Shown: positions 22,095 to 33,844 of the stretch, piece by piece
How the letters are laid out: each line of letters opens with the position of its first letter
Position numbering within the stretch: position 1 is the first letter of the stretch
Assembly (NCBI GenBank): GCA_019925095.2
Contig: CM034412.1
Coordinates: 4,402,001 to 4,466,000 of the forward strand
Reading direction: 5' to 3'
Origin: Dendrolimus kikuchii
Taxonomy: Eukaryota > Arthropoda > Insecta > Lepidoptera > Lasiocampidae
DNA length: 64,000 bases
Translations under genes and position numbers: made by a program
The notes under the pieces: model-generated
Told to the model about the DNA's origin: nothing
Database searches by the model: none
The model's input: only the letters and a program-made list of their open reading frames with translations

Positions 22095-25090
22095 ACCACC
22101 ACCTATGCGAAGAAGCAAACGCTCTCAACTCTCCACCGAAATCTTGGATCTCATGAGGATGTACTCTTTTTGCCTCACCGGAGCATAAGGCCCTTTCTAA
22201 ACGGATAAGAAAACTTGTAAGACGGGACCTCCGCTGCTCAAACACGCGAGCCATTCAGGCTTCTAAAGAGTAGAATAGGGGGTTCAAAGTTTTCTTAAAA
22301 TCATTGGGGAGAAGCCATCTTGCAAAAGTGAGGAAAGTAGATGGCAGGGAGCTTACGTCTCACTCTGAGATCCTAGCGGAGGTGGAGCGGTTCTACGGGC
22401 GATTGGATTCTTCGCGGGCGGAAAGACCTTCGGTTCAAGGCGCTAATGATCCACGTGCACAACTCACGCGCCACTATACGGAAGATATCCCGGAGGTCGA
22501 CATTGGCGAGATTAGGACGGCACTCGGGCAACTTAAAAATGGCACGGCTCCGGGGGACGACGGTATTACAACTGAGCTCCTCAAAGCGGGAGGAATCCTA
22601 ATCCTGAAGGGTTTAGCGGAGCTCTTTAATTCTATTATCCTCCGGGGCACTGTGCCAAGGGCGTGGACCAAGAGTGTAGTGGTCTTGTTCTTCAAGAAGG
22701 GATACTGAAGTGTGTGATAATTTTTATCCCGGGAATCCCGCGGAAATTTCAGGTTAAGCATGAACGAAGTCGCGGGAACATCCTAGTACGAAAATTAAGT
22801 CCTTTTCAAGTACAAATCTTCCATACAAAATTTAACACCAAGTGAACGCTATTAAGTAAATTGTTTGACGTCATTCTGTTAATAACCTATAATTACTAAA
22901 CGACCGTTTGCATAACCGCTTAACAAGTTGTTTTCTAAATAAGCAGTTGTAACAATACAAGTGGGTGATGCGTGAAACATAATTTAATACTTGCACAACA
23001 ACTCAGAAGTGTTTATCTTAGTAAAATAACAGCAACTGGTCACAATACTTTATAATCAGAGAACCTTACGGTTTTAATATACATTATATACTAACTTTTA
23101 ACACTCGACAAGCATTTTTAGAACACCTCGCCATCCCTCCAACAATTTTACAGTATTAGAAACTCAACAATTGGCACAATCAATAGCGGATTGAATTCAT
23201 TGATAAACTATTTTAATTTAAGTGTTATGAATGAAAATAATTTAATACATTACTGTTTGGAAATTCCAGATAATATTTTATACAAGATATCATAGAAATC
23301 ATTATACTTAAAGTTTTACATGTAATAAAATAAACTGAACACAGTACAAATCTATCGAGTCTACCAACATGAAAACAAAATGTAGTGAATACCGTCTATA
23401 TACAATTGAGACATTTTGAATTATAATCTACACAATTATCACATTATACAAAGACAACTACTCCATACAAAACAGGCGCTAATCACAGAATAAATAAAAA
23501 TATAACATTAATATTCAAATAAGGAAATGGCCGATTGTATCATTTAGAAATAAGAGGGTACATAACAAAATTAATTATTAACTTTAAAAAGAAACATGAC
23601 AAGAACACCTATACTACTAAATAACTGTAACAATAATTATTTATAGCTCCAAAGATATATTCGCACTAGCAAGAGAATAATCAGACAAAAAAGTTTATTT
23701 ACATTTTTTTTCGGTTGCTACCGTACAAAAACCATTATGGATTATTGGTTACACTTGGGACCCAAACTCAAAAAGCGTAGGTTCAAATCCTGACCGGTAC
23801 CCTCTTGAAGAACTATAGACCCATCTCACTCTTGAGCCACGTCTACAAGTTGTTTGCGAGGGTCATCACGAATCGTCTCGCCAGAAGACTTGACGAGTTC
23901 CAACCACCGGAACAGGCTGGGTTTCGAAAAGGCTACAGCACCGTAAACCACATCCATACTGTTCGGCAGATTATACAGAAGACCGATGAGTATAATCAGC
24001 CGCTGTGTATAGCATTTGTGGACTACGAAAAAGCCTTCGACTCTATCGAAACTTGGGCTGTTCTAGAGTCTCTGCAGAGATGCCGTATCGATTATATCGT
24101 AGTATCGCCATACATCGAGGTGTTGAGATGTCTGTATGATGCCGCAACGATGACCGTTCAGATCCAGGACCGGAGGGCAAAGCCTATACCTCTACGTCGC
24201 GGGGTGAGACAGGGGGATGTCATATCCCCGAAACTGTTCACCAACGCGATGGAGGATGTCTTCAAAACTCTGGAATGGAATGAACGGGGCATCAACGTCA
24301 ACTGCGAGTGCATCTCCCACTTACCTTTCGCTGACGATATTGTCGTCTTTTCAGAGATTGGAGGGACTTGCCGACATGCTGAACAGCCTGAATGAATCCT
24401 CCCGACGGGTCGGTCTCGGCATGAATTTGGACAAGACGAAAGTCATGTTCAATGAACATGTCATGCCAAGACCGGTAAACGTCGATGGTTCCCCTCTTGA
24501 GGTTGTGTAGGAATATGTCTACCTTGGACAAAAGATCCAGGTAGGCAAACACGGCTTCGAGAGGGAAACCAATAGGAGGATCCAGTTAGGTTGGGCAGCA
24601 TTCGGTAAGCTTCGACAGGTCTTCTCGTTGACCATTCCGCAATGCTTGAAGACGAAAGTCTTCGAGCGGTGCGTCCTACCCATCATGACATATGGTGCCG
24701 AGACATGGACACTGACAGCGAGACTGGTCCACAAATTCAAAGTCGCTCAACGGGCTATGGAGCGAACTATGTTAGGTGTTTCTCTTATGGATAAAATCAG
24801 AAATGAGGACATCCGTAAGAGAACGAAGGTAACTGATATAGCTCGCAAAATTAGCAAGTTGAAGTGGCAGTGGGCCGGTCACGTCTGTCGCAGGACCAAC
24901 GGCCGATGGAGCAAATGAGTCCTGGAGTGGAGACCACGTCTCGGCAAACGTAGCGTAGGACGCCCGCCAGCCCGGTGGACTGACGACCTGCGCAAGATCG
25001 CCGGCAGGGGCTGGATGAGGAAGACGGGAGACCGGAATATGTGGCGCTTACTTGGGGAGGCCTACGTCTAGCAGTGGACTGAGAGTGGCT
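22095..25090 (+). pseudogene. RTE-clade LINE reverse transcriptase, interrupted
   Basis: The coding remnants run from 'GRSHLAKVRKVDGRELTSHS' and 'LKNGTAPGDDGITTELLKAG' to 'SVVVLFFKKG' (about 22706). They resume at 23805 with '[17 protein letters not shown]', 'CIAFVDYEKAFDSIE' (motif A), 'RRGVRQGDVISPKLF' and 'LPFADDIVVF' (motif C). The C-terminus has 'TYGAETWTLT', 'KLKWQWAGHVCRRTNGRW', 'SVGRPPARWTDDL' and 'GEAYV'. This is the classic RTE tail. A frameshift near 24355 and stops at about 24510 and 24916 show decay. A ~1.1 kb non-coding insertion splits the RT, and an (AT)n tract follows its 3' end. Confidence 0.85.
22704..23800. mobile_element. Non-coding insertion in the RTE element
   Basis: AT-rich sequence breaking the RT frame between 'FFKKG' and 'LLKNYRPI'. 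GATAC at the left and GGTAC at the right may be an imperfect 5-bp duplication. At 22720-22788 it has a block ('aacgaagtcgcgggaacatc', 'ctagta') shared with 55300-55372. The rest is unidentified, with 'aggttcaaatcctgacc' (B-box-like) near its right end. Confidence 0.5.
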
Positions 25091-25104
25091 GAAGATGAAA
25101 AAGA

Positions 25105-25106
<2 letters not shown>

Positions 25107-25163
<57 letters not shown>

Positions 25164-25190
25164 AAAAAAATATATATATATATATATTTG
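25107..25190. repeat. (AT)n microsatellite in two blocks
   Basis: Two AT tracts separated by 'gccaaaaaa', at the 3' end of the RTE LINE. Confidence 0.95.
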
Positions 25191-25316
25191 GCACTTATTT
25201 TGATATCACCGTGTTTTCAATTTTATTAGTTACGCCTCTATAAATTGAAAAATATAATTTCATAATTATATAAAAAATCGAAATGTGTGCTGGGACACAT
25301 ATTAGAAGTGAAACTT

Positions 25317-25475
25317 CAACGGACAGGTGGAAAAACGAATGGCAACGGCTGACTGGAAAAAGGAATCGCAACGGACAAGTGGAGAAACTAAAATCGCAAC
25401 GGACAAGTGGAAAAACGAATGGCAACGGACAAGTGGAAAAACGAATCGCAACGGACAAGTAGCAAAACTTCAACT
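25317..25475. repeat. 26-bp minisatellite, ~6 units
   Basis: The unit is about CAACGGACAAGTGGAAAAAC plus GAATCG or GAATGG, repeated from 25317 with substitutions and one slightly longer unit. It decays after 25450. Both strands are open across it, but this is a by-product of the 26-bp period and not a gene. Confidence 0.85.
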
Positions 25476-26140
25476 GACAATTGACAAAATGAATCCCAAC
25501 AAAAATTTAACTTGAATTTTTACGGGCAGATTGTTAATGTACTTATCCACTTTGAAAACCAGGTTGTTCCGTACACCCAGGGGTTTCAGTGGGTATCCCT
25601 AACGTCACAATAAAAATCAAATTAAATACCGCGATTAATTAAAATTGTTAAAACATAGTTTAATTATGTGTACTAGTCGCGAAAACTTAAAAAAAGACTA
25701 AGGTGTAATACAATACAACAATAATTATAACCTTCAACTGATATTGCCGAACGGGTTTTTATATTTGTACAATTGCTATGTGTTATTTCAGTATTAAGTT
25801 ACTGAAGTTACAGTCCTAAACTGCCGGACACCTAAAACTTCATGCAGCGAAAGAACGTGCACTCTGCGCTTGCTGTTATATGCATTTTGACTACGAATTT
25901 TTGGGCGGATAATTTAATTATTTTACGATTATTGATCAATTGCAGTATTCTACAGTAGTAGTACGTGTCTACTGTGTGTTAGTGTCGGATTCCACCTCTT
26001 GGTAGGTAAGTGTTTTTCAACACTAACGCTTTTAACGGCCAGTTTTTGTCGGATCTTAGATCCGCTTCAAACTAGTCTTATTTTCGTTGCGCAGTTGCGT
26101 TTTGGCGCGGTTTACTGCGGTTGCAGGTAGCAAGGGCTCT
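25476..26140. other. Intergenic with small repeat fragments
   Basis: 25565-25605 carries 'cacccaggggtttcagtggg', a piece of the R1-clade 3' UTR seen at 47305-47330. 25640-25700 carries the Penelope-associated tail ('ttgttaaaacatagttt', 'ctagtcgcgaaaactta'). The rest is unrecognised. Confidence 0.45.
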
Positions 26141-26141
26141 A

Positions 26142-26518
26142 CATGGACCCCGTTCAAAAACCACTGAGGAAGCCGAGAGGACCCTGGAAACGGGGGCATC
26201 TCGACTCTCAAGATGAGAAAATGTCAAGGCTACTCAGTGAGTCCAAACCGAGTTGTAGCAGGAGTGTCATATTTGTATGCGTGTGATTTTGAGCGCTGCG
26301 GCGGATGACAGCTCACGAGACAGTCTCGAGGGTTTGTCAGTCGCCCCAGGCAGCGGAATAGGCACCGCGGCGGAGGGATTTTATTCTCAAGCCGCGGCTA
26401 AAGTAGGCGCCGCGATGGTGAGATTTCCCACCGCCGTGGCCAAAGTAGGTACCTCTACCACGACGGCCTGTAAGGCTACCGCTGCGATAGCGGCGTTAGG
26501 AATAGATATTGAGTAGTC
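26142..26518 (+). pseudogene. Possible LINE ORF1 (gag-like) N-terminal fragment
   Basis: The ATG at 26142 opens 'MDPVQKPLRKPRGPWKRGH'. A frame change near 26280 leads to an Ala-rich stretch ('SGIGTAAEGFYSQAAAKVG', 'ACKATAAIAALGIDIE', TAG 26514). Local GC is high, unlike the flanks. Pro/Arg then Ala-rich composition resembles ORF1 of R1-type LINEs, but no zinc knuckles are present. Weak. Confidence 0.35.
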
Positions 26519-26555
26519 GTCTTGCTCAGGGATCGCACCCGCCTAGAGGGCTGAT

Positions 26556-27213
26556 GGCTCGATTACGAGTAACTCTGGCGCCTCGCCACGGCTCAGACTA
26601 CGGGTCGTACGATCGTCGCGGCAACGGACCGATCGGTGGTTTTCCCTCCGGGATGACCATTGCGGTTTCCACTTCGAGTCTGAGCGCTGGGCCAGGTCTC
26701 ACTGGTGAAAGAGCTCGCATCGGTGGGCTCTAGCTCAGTATACACATCAGTTGGATCAACGCCGTCCTCCATCTATTAGATAGATAAGACGGCCGAAACG
26801 GTGCGCAAGAACTCTCATTTATGTAACTGAGACTCTAGATATCGAGAACATTGTCTACCTTTGATCGCCCCGCTCTGGGTACTTAGCTGAGCTTATTATA
26901 CAAGTACTGCTGCTCTTTATACTTAAGGACTCTAAAGAGAAGACAAGCCAAATGCAGTTTGCACCTTAGTTTCATTTTCAGTACATGATGCTTATTAAGA
27001 AATGGCGATATGTGGCTCCTTGGAGTTACTGAAAAATAGAAGCGTGCACTAGCATTTGGAACACGCTGGATTAATCGATCTGTTTTGTTTAATAGCCGAG
27101 GTCCATAAACAGATTGAAGGCAATTTGTTTAATTGAGATTTTGTACCAAAGACTATAAATATTTAATTTCATTAGGATTTAATAACAAACAATTGTAATT
27201 AGATTATTTCAAT
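26556..27213 (-). pseudogene. Rep-G LINE 3' part (copy 1, internal deletion)
   Basis: It is near-identical to 33845-34733 but lacks about 230 bp (the region equivalent to 34408-34634). Read on the minus strand it gives LINE RT C-terminal pieces such as 'VYGPRLLNKTDRLIQ' and a 'SVTPRSHISPFL'-like segment. Confidence 0.65.
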
Positions 27214-28010
27214 CCTCGATTAGATCTTTAATAGTTTGTAGAGATATTCATGTGGCTTAAATGAGATATAAACCTTTCGTCTGGAGTGCAGTGCTCTCCA
27301 CTTGCATTTTATACGCTTGTGGAAGCGCACTGCGTAGGCTACTCCAGGCAAAGTTAGACTTGTTGGGGAGCAATTCACAGCGATTCTCCCTGACAGGGAT
27401 ATTTAATAATTTAGAGAAGGGGTCGCCAGAGAAAGAGAGGGAGAGGACAGCGCAGACACCTTTCGACTGTCGTTTATTCGTCTATTCAATTGGACGGGGG
27501 CTCGAGAACCACGTTTTGTATCCGTTTGCCCATTATCCGTTGTAAAGGGTCACTGTTTACGGGTGTATCGGTGGAATAACCTCTACTGTACGAAGTAGTA
27601 CGGTCCTGCTTCCAGTGGTTTAAAACCAAATCGGCGCACTAGGAAGTCAGAAGAGTTTAACTACGTTATATATCCCTGGCATTCTAGATATATGCTCTCA
27701 TAGAGACCCGGGCAGTGTTCCGAATTTTGCTGTTGTTAGCATCCAATAAATCCTGTACTGTAATGGTTGTGAATGGGTAAGTTTTTTTTATATCTTTTCT
27801 GTATCTATCTAATTTTTCGGGATAAAAAGCATCCCATGTTTAATCTCGGCATCGAATATATATATAGGGATAATACCGGATTCATGCTAATTATGCAAGT
27901 ATATTATTTATTTTTTGTGCGCTGGCCTCTCTTACAATGAACAGTTCAAATCTATATTTCGACGGTTAAAAGTTAATAGGACATAAGCGACATTTTGGTC
28001 GAAAATGAGT
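27214..28010. other. Intergenic, nothing recognised
   Basis: A GC-richer patch at 27270-27545 has an open frame without recognisable domains. No second copy was found in the window. Confidence 0.3.
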
Positions 28011-28321
28011 TATGAATGCCATCCTACTTAAAATTTTTCGCTTTTTCGAATGCGCTCACTCCCATGGCTCTACGAAGACTTTCCTGTCGTTTTTTAAAGT
28101 GTCATTTCGTTTAACCGACCGAGTTTTGGGCCTTTTTTACTCTAAAGGCGCTTGTACCTCTGTAAAAATGGCATCACTTTCTGATATAGTCGGTAACAGA
28201 TTTTTAGTTTTTACTGGCGTAAAGGTTCCAGGCGTATACTACTGTTTACCATTAGTACCTGTTTTGAAAGCTAGAACTAATAATGCCTCTTTACCATTGT
28301 CGTCAAAGACATTAAGCATCG

Positions 28322-28560
28322 GTTATACCCTACTACCATTTACAAGTTTACCATACAGTTGTCACTTATACACAATTACTAAAATATAATTTGACATTGC
28401 AATGTCGCTTATACCTTACTACCATTTTTAAGTTTATAATACAGCTGTCGCTTATACGCAATTGCTTAAATGTAATTTATATTGAAATGGTGGTTATACC
28501 CTATTTACTATTTTAATATAACTCTGTCGCTTACGCCATTATACTTTACAAAGATCATGC
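28322..28560. repeat. Degenerate 85/86-bp tandem repeat
   Basis: Units begin ATACCYTACTACCATTT at 28322 and 28409, with a partial third from about 28494. Related motifs (TTATACC / ATTACC spacing) continue loosely to 29330, giving a long decayed array. Confidence 0.65.
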
Positions 28561-29360
28561 ATTAATTGACGTTTGCGCCAATTTGGTATCACTTTGTGGT
28601 ACTGAGTTTTGAAATTCTGTAATATTTTAGAAGTACCTTTTATGTTATTTTTATAATAATCATACCTACTTACTTAATACCTAGATACTATGTTATTTCA
28701 TTAAGTTACTACTTTATTTTTGGTACTGATGATGGATAACACCTTTTGAATGTATGCAGTTACTAAAGTCTTATTTTAAAGGAGAATCATGTTAGTTGTA
28801 ATCCTATTATTTTTAGACGTGACGTTTAATCCAGGTTGCCATTTGCTCATATAATGCCCTATGTTCGATGTTCCCATTATCCTCTTGGGATAGAAATTTT
28901 AAAGTGCGGAAAGTACCACATTACCTTTTTTTTCAACGCTCTTACAGTGTTACTAATAACTAACATCCTACTGATTTTTTTGCTAAACACTGTTTCTTAT
29001 GCTCCATTACCTTTTGGCATAATAATGTGAATTACCACTTATACTTTTTACCCTTTTAAGTTATTTTACAGTCATGTGACTTATGCCGAATTACCTCATA
29101 AAGAAAATAAGATCAATTGATCTAAGCGCCATTAAACCACATAAAACAACGTGGAATCAAATAAATAAAACTTCCATTTTTTTTTTTCTTGATTCTAGAG
29201 CTGTTTCCGTTTTCACAATAGGACAAGAAATTAAAAAATTATATCCATTTTTTGAACATTTAAACTTTAAACTGCTCTCCTGTACAATTTAGTTTTTGTC
29301 GCCTGTACCTATTACCTTTTAACCGTCGATTTACAAACTACAACGCTAATACTACAAAAA
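28561..29360. other. AT-rich region with scattered tandem-repeat motifs
   Basis: Recurrent 'cttatgccgaattacctc'-like phrases occur at irregular spacing. No gene seen. Confidence 0.3.
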
Positions 29361-29524
29361 TTAATTGTTTATGATGTTAGAGACAAATTTGGATTTGTCG
29401 GCAAAACGTCTTATATTTATCGCAGACAGAAGCGAAGTCTGTCTCACATGACGTGACATAATATCTTTGTGAACGTTGGTAGAGGTTGGCGCTGAGGAAT
29501 GAAACCTCCGTGTTACATCCTCCC

Positions 29525-30796
29525 TTTTTTTTATACAGGGGAAATCCGTTTGAGGACCGTAGACCGCGCGAGGGGGAAAGGTCGCGGCCCGTGAGTGGGA
29601 TTCGCCAGGTCGGAGTGGCACTAGCACCCCACGTTGAGATGTAAGATGCTATTGCCACACCGCGGTTAGGGATACCCACTAAAACCCCTGTCCGATCCCG
29701 AGCGTCCTTTGTCCGAGTTGTGGGCTCGCTCGCGCATTCACCACCAGCCCGAACGGACGGCGGCCGGCCCCTTTGCGGGCTAGCCTCACCATTTGGGAGC
29801 CGGAGATCTGGGTCTCTCCGGCTCCTCTCCGGCCTTTATGTGCGGGCAGGTCCGGTTTCGCGCCGGTCGCCCGCACGGTCGTAGTCTACGGCGGTTGGAG
29901 GTCGTTATGGACGACCCTCCGACGCCGCTGCCGGCTCTGGCGGGAGGGGAGCGTGGCGGATTGCTCCCTCTCCCCTCCGCCGCCTCCTTTGCAGACATAA
30001 GGTCTCGCAGAAGGAGGCGGCTGCGTCCCACGCGTCGGCGCTCCCGACCATGGCCTTGACCACGACCGGGAGGGACAAATCCGCCCCGACGGCTGCGACG
30101 AGATCGCGATGCTGCTCGTCGTAGGCTGGACACACCTGGAGGGTGTGCAGCGCCGTGTCTTCGTCGCTGCCGACACATTTTCCGACGCGTTTTCGGCACG
30201 TCACATTTGGCCCCCCGACGTTGGGCAGCAAGCGCGATAGTGCGCCCGCCGCCCTCTTGCGTCTGGGGACCATCTGCCTTAAGTGTGCCGAAAAGTCCCA
30301 TCGGCTGTCCAGAACCAAACCCAGGTACTTCATGGTTGGCTGGACGCCGATGCAGACGCCTTCCACTGTGATGCCGGATCCCGCAGGTGGTTTTCTCCGC
30401 ACTTATGCAGGAGAATTATGCAGGGCCACCTCGAGACCCAGCCGCCGGATTCGGTGAACCACCAGTGCAAACCCAGCTGTCGCCAGAATGGCTGACGTAG
30501 GGTACGTCCTCCCCCACGCGACGACCAATGTGTCGTCAGCGTAGCACGTGATGCTTACGCCGCGGAGGAGGACGCCCCGCAACGCCCAGTCGTAGCCGAC
30601 ATTCCACAGGGTTGACCCCAGTACCGATCCCTGTGGAACACCGCACGACATCTCCTGGCGTCCCCAGCCGGTTTGACCCGGAAAGATGACGGCCCGGTCA
30701 CTGAGATACGCCCCGACTATGCGGCGGAGGTAGGTCGGCACCCTGTCATATCGGAGTGCCTCCCTGATGCAGCTCCAGGGCATGCTATTAAACCGC
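29525..30796 (-). pseudogene. R1-clade LINE, 5'-truncated
   Basis: A minus-strand element with its poly(A) (T-run 29525-29532) at the left. The RT portion reads 'FNSMPWSCIREALRYDRVP', 'CGVPQGSVLGSTLWN' and 'ITCYADDTLVV' (catalytic YADD intact). It is followed by 'MKYLGLVLDSRWDFSAHL' and the R1-type C-terminus 'DTALHTLQVCPAYDEQ' and '[19 protein letters not shown]'. The 3' UTR matches 7767-8364 and 46945-47500. It is GC-rich against AT-rich flanks and is cut at about 30796, where gypsy sequence begins. Confidence 0.88.
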
Positions 30797-33700
30797 TAAC
30801 CTGCTTATCTGACCTAGATTAACCGCCCTCGTATCTAGGTAAGCTTCCTAAGTCTACCTCGCTTACGCTTCTCATGTAAAGGTGATTTTCCCTAAAACTC
30901 GACCATTACTTACACTTTCTAGAACATAATTACTAGGACTGGATGCTTCTATTATCCTATATGGCCCATCTCCCTTGGGTATTAACTTAGGTGTCTGGCC
31001 AGGCAAAGTATCATTACGCCCCTGAGTCTTCAAAGTACCAAGTCACCGGTGGTGTAGTTAGGGGCGGGACGCCTCCGCTGATCAGCATGTTGCTTCCGGG
31101 TTGCTTACACTCTCTCCTGTATTTCTCTCGCCTGGAATAAAGCATTTGAAATCCGACGTAAATACGGTGTCACAGCGGTGGCAGCGTTATCGTTCTGCAC
31201 AATATTACGCATGTCCGCTACCACATCAGCTGGCGCACGTGACTCTCGACCAAATGTTAAACACGCAGTTGAATAACCAGTACTTGAAGTGATAGCTGAA
31301 TTCATAGCGAATCGGATCGCAGGTAGGTAAATGTCCCATGTCAAATGAACTCGTTGGACCAATATAGTGAGTTGTGGTTCAAGGTCACGGTTCTTTCTCT
31401 CCGCTGGATTTGTTTAATGGTGATATTTGGGCGTAAGGACTTGTGTAATACTGACTGACTGACAATAAACTTAATATTAATATACAAAAGACAAATATTC
31501 TATTATTCAAATCAACCACTCGAATAAATTTTAATATTAGTTTTTTTTTTTTTTACTATTTTATATATATTTTTAGGTTAGGTTTATTTATAGGATATTT
31601 TAGATTTTTAATTAATATTAATTTGTATAGGCAACTCAATGTTAAATGAAATAGTCGTAATGTAAAAGTAATAGACGTTGCAAAATTTTTGGGATTGTAT
31701 ATAGATTCTTGTCTTAATTTTAAAGAGGAATTATCTTCAATAACTAATTCAATAAGTTCAGCCTGTTACGCCCTAAGAAGTTTACGCGATGAAGTCAAAT
31801 TGGACTACCTTAAAATGGTATACCACGCTTTGGTAGAATCTAAATGAAGATATAGTATACAGTGTTGGGGAAATAACTACTTATACAACTGTGAGAAAGC
31901 TTTTATTGTACAAAAAAGATGTGTAAGAATTATGATTCATGTACCACAAACAGAGTCTTGTCGAGAACATTAAAAAAAATTGGGTATACTTACGGTCCCA
32001 TGCCTTTATATACTGGTTGTCCTCACTTATCTCGCAAAAAATATTACACAGTTTGAGACGAAGAAAGAAAGAAAAATTAGAGAAACCACAAGAAGGATAG
32101 ATTTAAAAAATAAAATAATGCCATCTTTAAATGTTGTCAAGCACAGTTTCACATATCCGGCTGTTGAAGTTTTTAACAAATTACCTCCTTACCTAAAGCT
32201 AAATATATACAAAATGCAATCTCTTAAGCGTAATGTCAAAGCATAACTTCCTAAACAAGCATATTATTCAGTTGACGATTATCTTTGTGCTTAAATAATA
32301 ATATAATTATATAAAAATGCCTTCCTAATGACATATTTTTGTAAAATTAATCATGTTTATTGTAATTATAACTACGTATTTATATTTCAGACACAAATGT
32401 TTTTTGTTAATGAATTAATATAAATAAACAAAATACTGAATGACTTACATACCTGCTGCATCACCTCGCTATTAAACTGTACTCTATTATCACTCAATCC
32501 AACGAGTACAAGTGTCTTCAAGTAACAGGCCTATCTTTTATTATTAGGAGTTACTGGTAACGGGCCGAAGAGGTCTACTGCTACTACTACGAATCTACGG
32601 TTAGTCGCAGGCGTTTGTAAAAGTCCGCTAGGTTTCTTATTATCAGCCTTGTATTTTTGACATTCTACACACTCCTTAACATAGTTGGCTATAGTTTGTC
32701 TCATGCCGGCCCAATAATATTTCATCCTTAAACGATCTAAAGTACGTTCAACACTAAAATGTCCGGTCATAGGTACCTTATGGTACTCTGCCAACATGTT
32801 GCGTTCATGTATTGGTACTACTAGACACGCAATTCCTTCTTCAGCATCGTGTGGTCCTTTAATTGATTTTCACGAATGTCTTTGGGATTTCTCTTAGGTA
32901 AGTTGACTTCAACATAACAAACATCGCACCCAGATTCATCGCAGGGTAGACATGAAAGACTATCGGCTACTGCGTTATATTTGACAGGGGTGTATTCGAT
33001 TCGTAGATTGTATTATTGAAGCGTGAGGGCCCACGTTGCTAATCGGCCACTCGGCGATTTTACTGCCATTAGCCAACGTAGAGGTTGATGATCACTTTTT
33101 ATAATTACTTCGGACCCTTCGATATATCCTCTAAATTTTGTTACGGCCCACACTACCGCCAAAGCTTCTCATTCGGTATTATTGTAGTTTTTTCCGTACT
33201 AGTCAACATACGGCTTGCATATTCAACAAGACGTTCATCAGCATCTGCCTGCATCAGTACGGCCCCAAGACAGTAACTACTACTATCTGTTCTCAATGAA
33301 AATGGTTCTATTTCGTCGGGTTGACGCAGAATTGATGTTGACACTAGCAGCTGTTTAATGCTTTCGAATGCGTCTTGTTGTTCGGGGTTCCATATCCAAT
33401 TACTATCCTTTTTGAGAAGATTGGTTAAAGGTCTGGCAATTTCAGCATAATTTGGTATAAAATGTCTGAACCAGTTGGACGTTTGCAAAAAGGTTTTAAG
33501 CTGTTTGATATTCTTCGGTGATGCTATTGTAGACATATATCTGGTCTTATCAGGGTCGGCTGCTATCCCTTCTGGAACTATTATATGACCTAAAAACTTG
33601 ATCGAATAGCAAGCAAATTTACTTTTCTCCCGATTCACACGTAGATTGTATAACTCCAACCTATCAAACACGGCATCTAAATCTTCCAAGTAGCGTGAAA

Positions 33701-33838
33701 AAGATTTTGATAGGACTATGATGTCGTCGAGATACGTTAATATAGAAACTTTAAACAACTCTTTACTAGACTTAAATCGTTCCATCAGTCTCTGGAAGGT
33801 GGCTCCTGAGTTGCGTAGGCCCATTGGCATTCTCTTAA
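30797..33838 (-). pseudogene. Ty3/gypsy pol remnant split by a LINE
   Basis: Minus-strand order. RT: 'MPMGLRNSGATFQRLME' and 'LTYLDDIIVLSKSF' (YLDD catalytic). RNase H: 'FSLRTDSSSYCLGAVL', and a stop before 'EALAVVWAVTKFRGYI'. Integrase zinc finger: 'YHKVPMTGHFS...CVECQKYK' at about 32797-32640. Integrase core: 'VVAVDLFGPLP', then 'VQFNSEVMQQVC'. The integrase C-terminal part resumes at about 31445 ('YLPAIRFAMNSA', 'LTFGRESRAP') and ends near 30850 ('GDGPYRIIEA'). Protease, gag, env and LTRs are not seen. Internal stops make it non-functional. Confidence 0.85.
31447..32445 (+). mobile_element. CR1/Jockey-like LINE inserted in the gypsy integrase, 14-bp TSD
   Basis: AATACTGACTGACT (31447-31460) and AATACTGAATGACT (32432-32445) flank the insertion. 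The interior encodes 'VAKFLGLYIDSCLNFKEEL', 'YALRSLRDEVKLDYL', 'SIQCWGNNYLYNCEKAF', 'SFTYPAVEVFNKLPPYLKL' and 'AYYSVDDYLC', a LINE C-terminus, with an in-frame stop near 31845. An AT-rich 5' stretch precedes it. It faces opposite to the gypsy pol. Confidence 0.8.
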
Positions 33839-33844
33839 ATCGAC

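Noticed and set aside
23740..23803. Possible tRNA gene (GGTTCAAATCC B-box-like phrase)
   Set aside because: No correctly spaced A box and no cloverleaf could be formed.
28012..28389. 125-codon open frame
   Set aside because: It overlaps the start of a decayed tandem repeat and has no recognisable domain or codon pattern.
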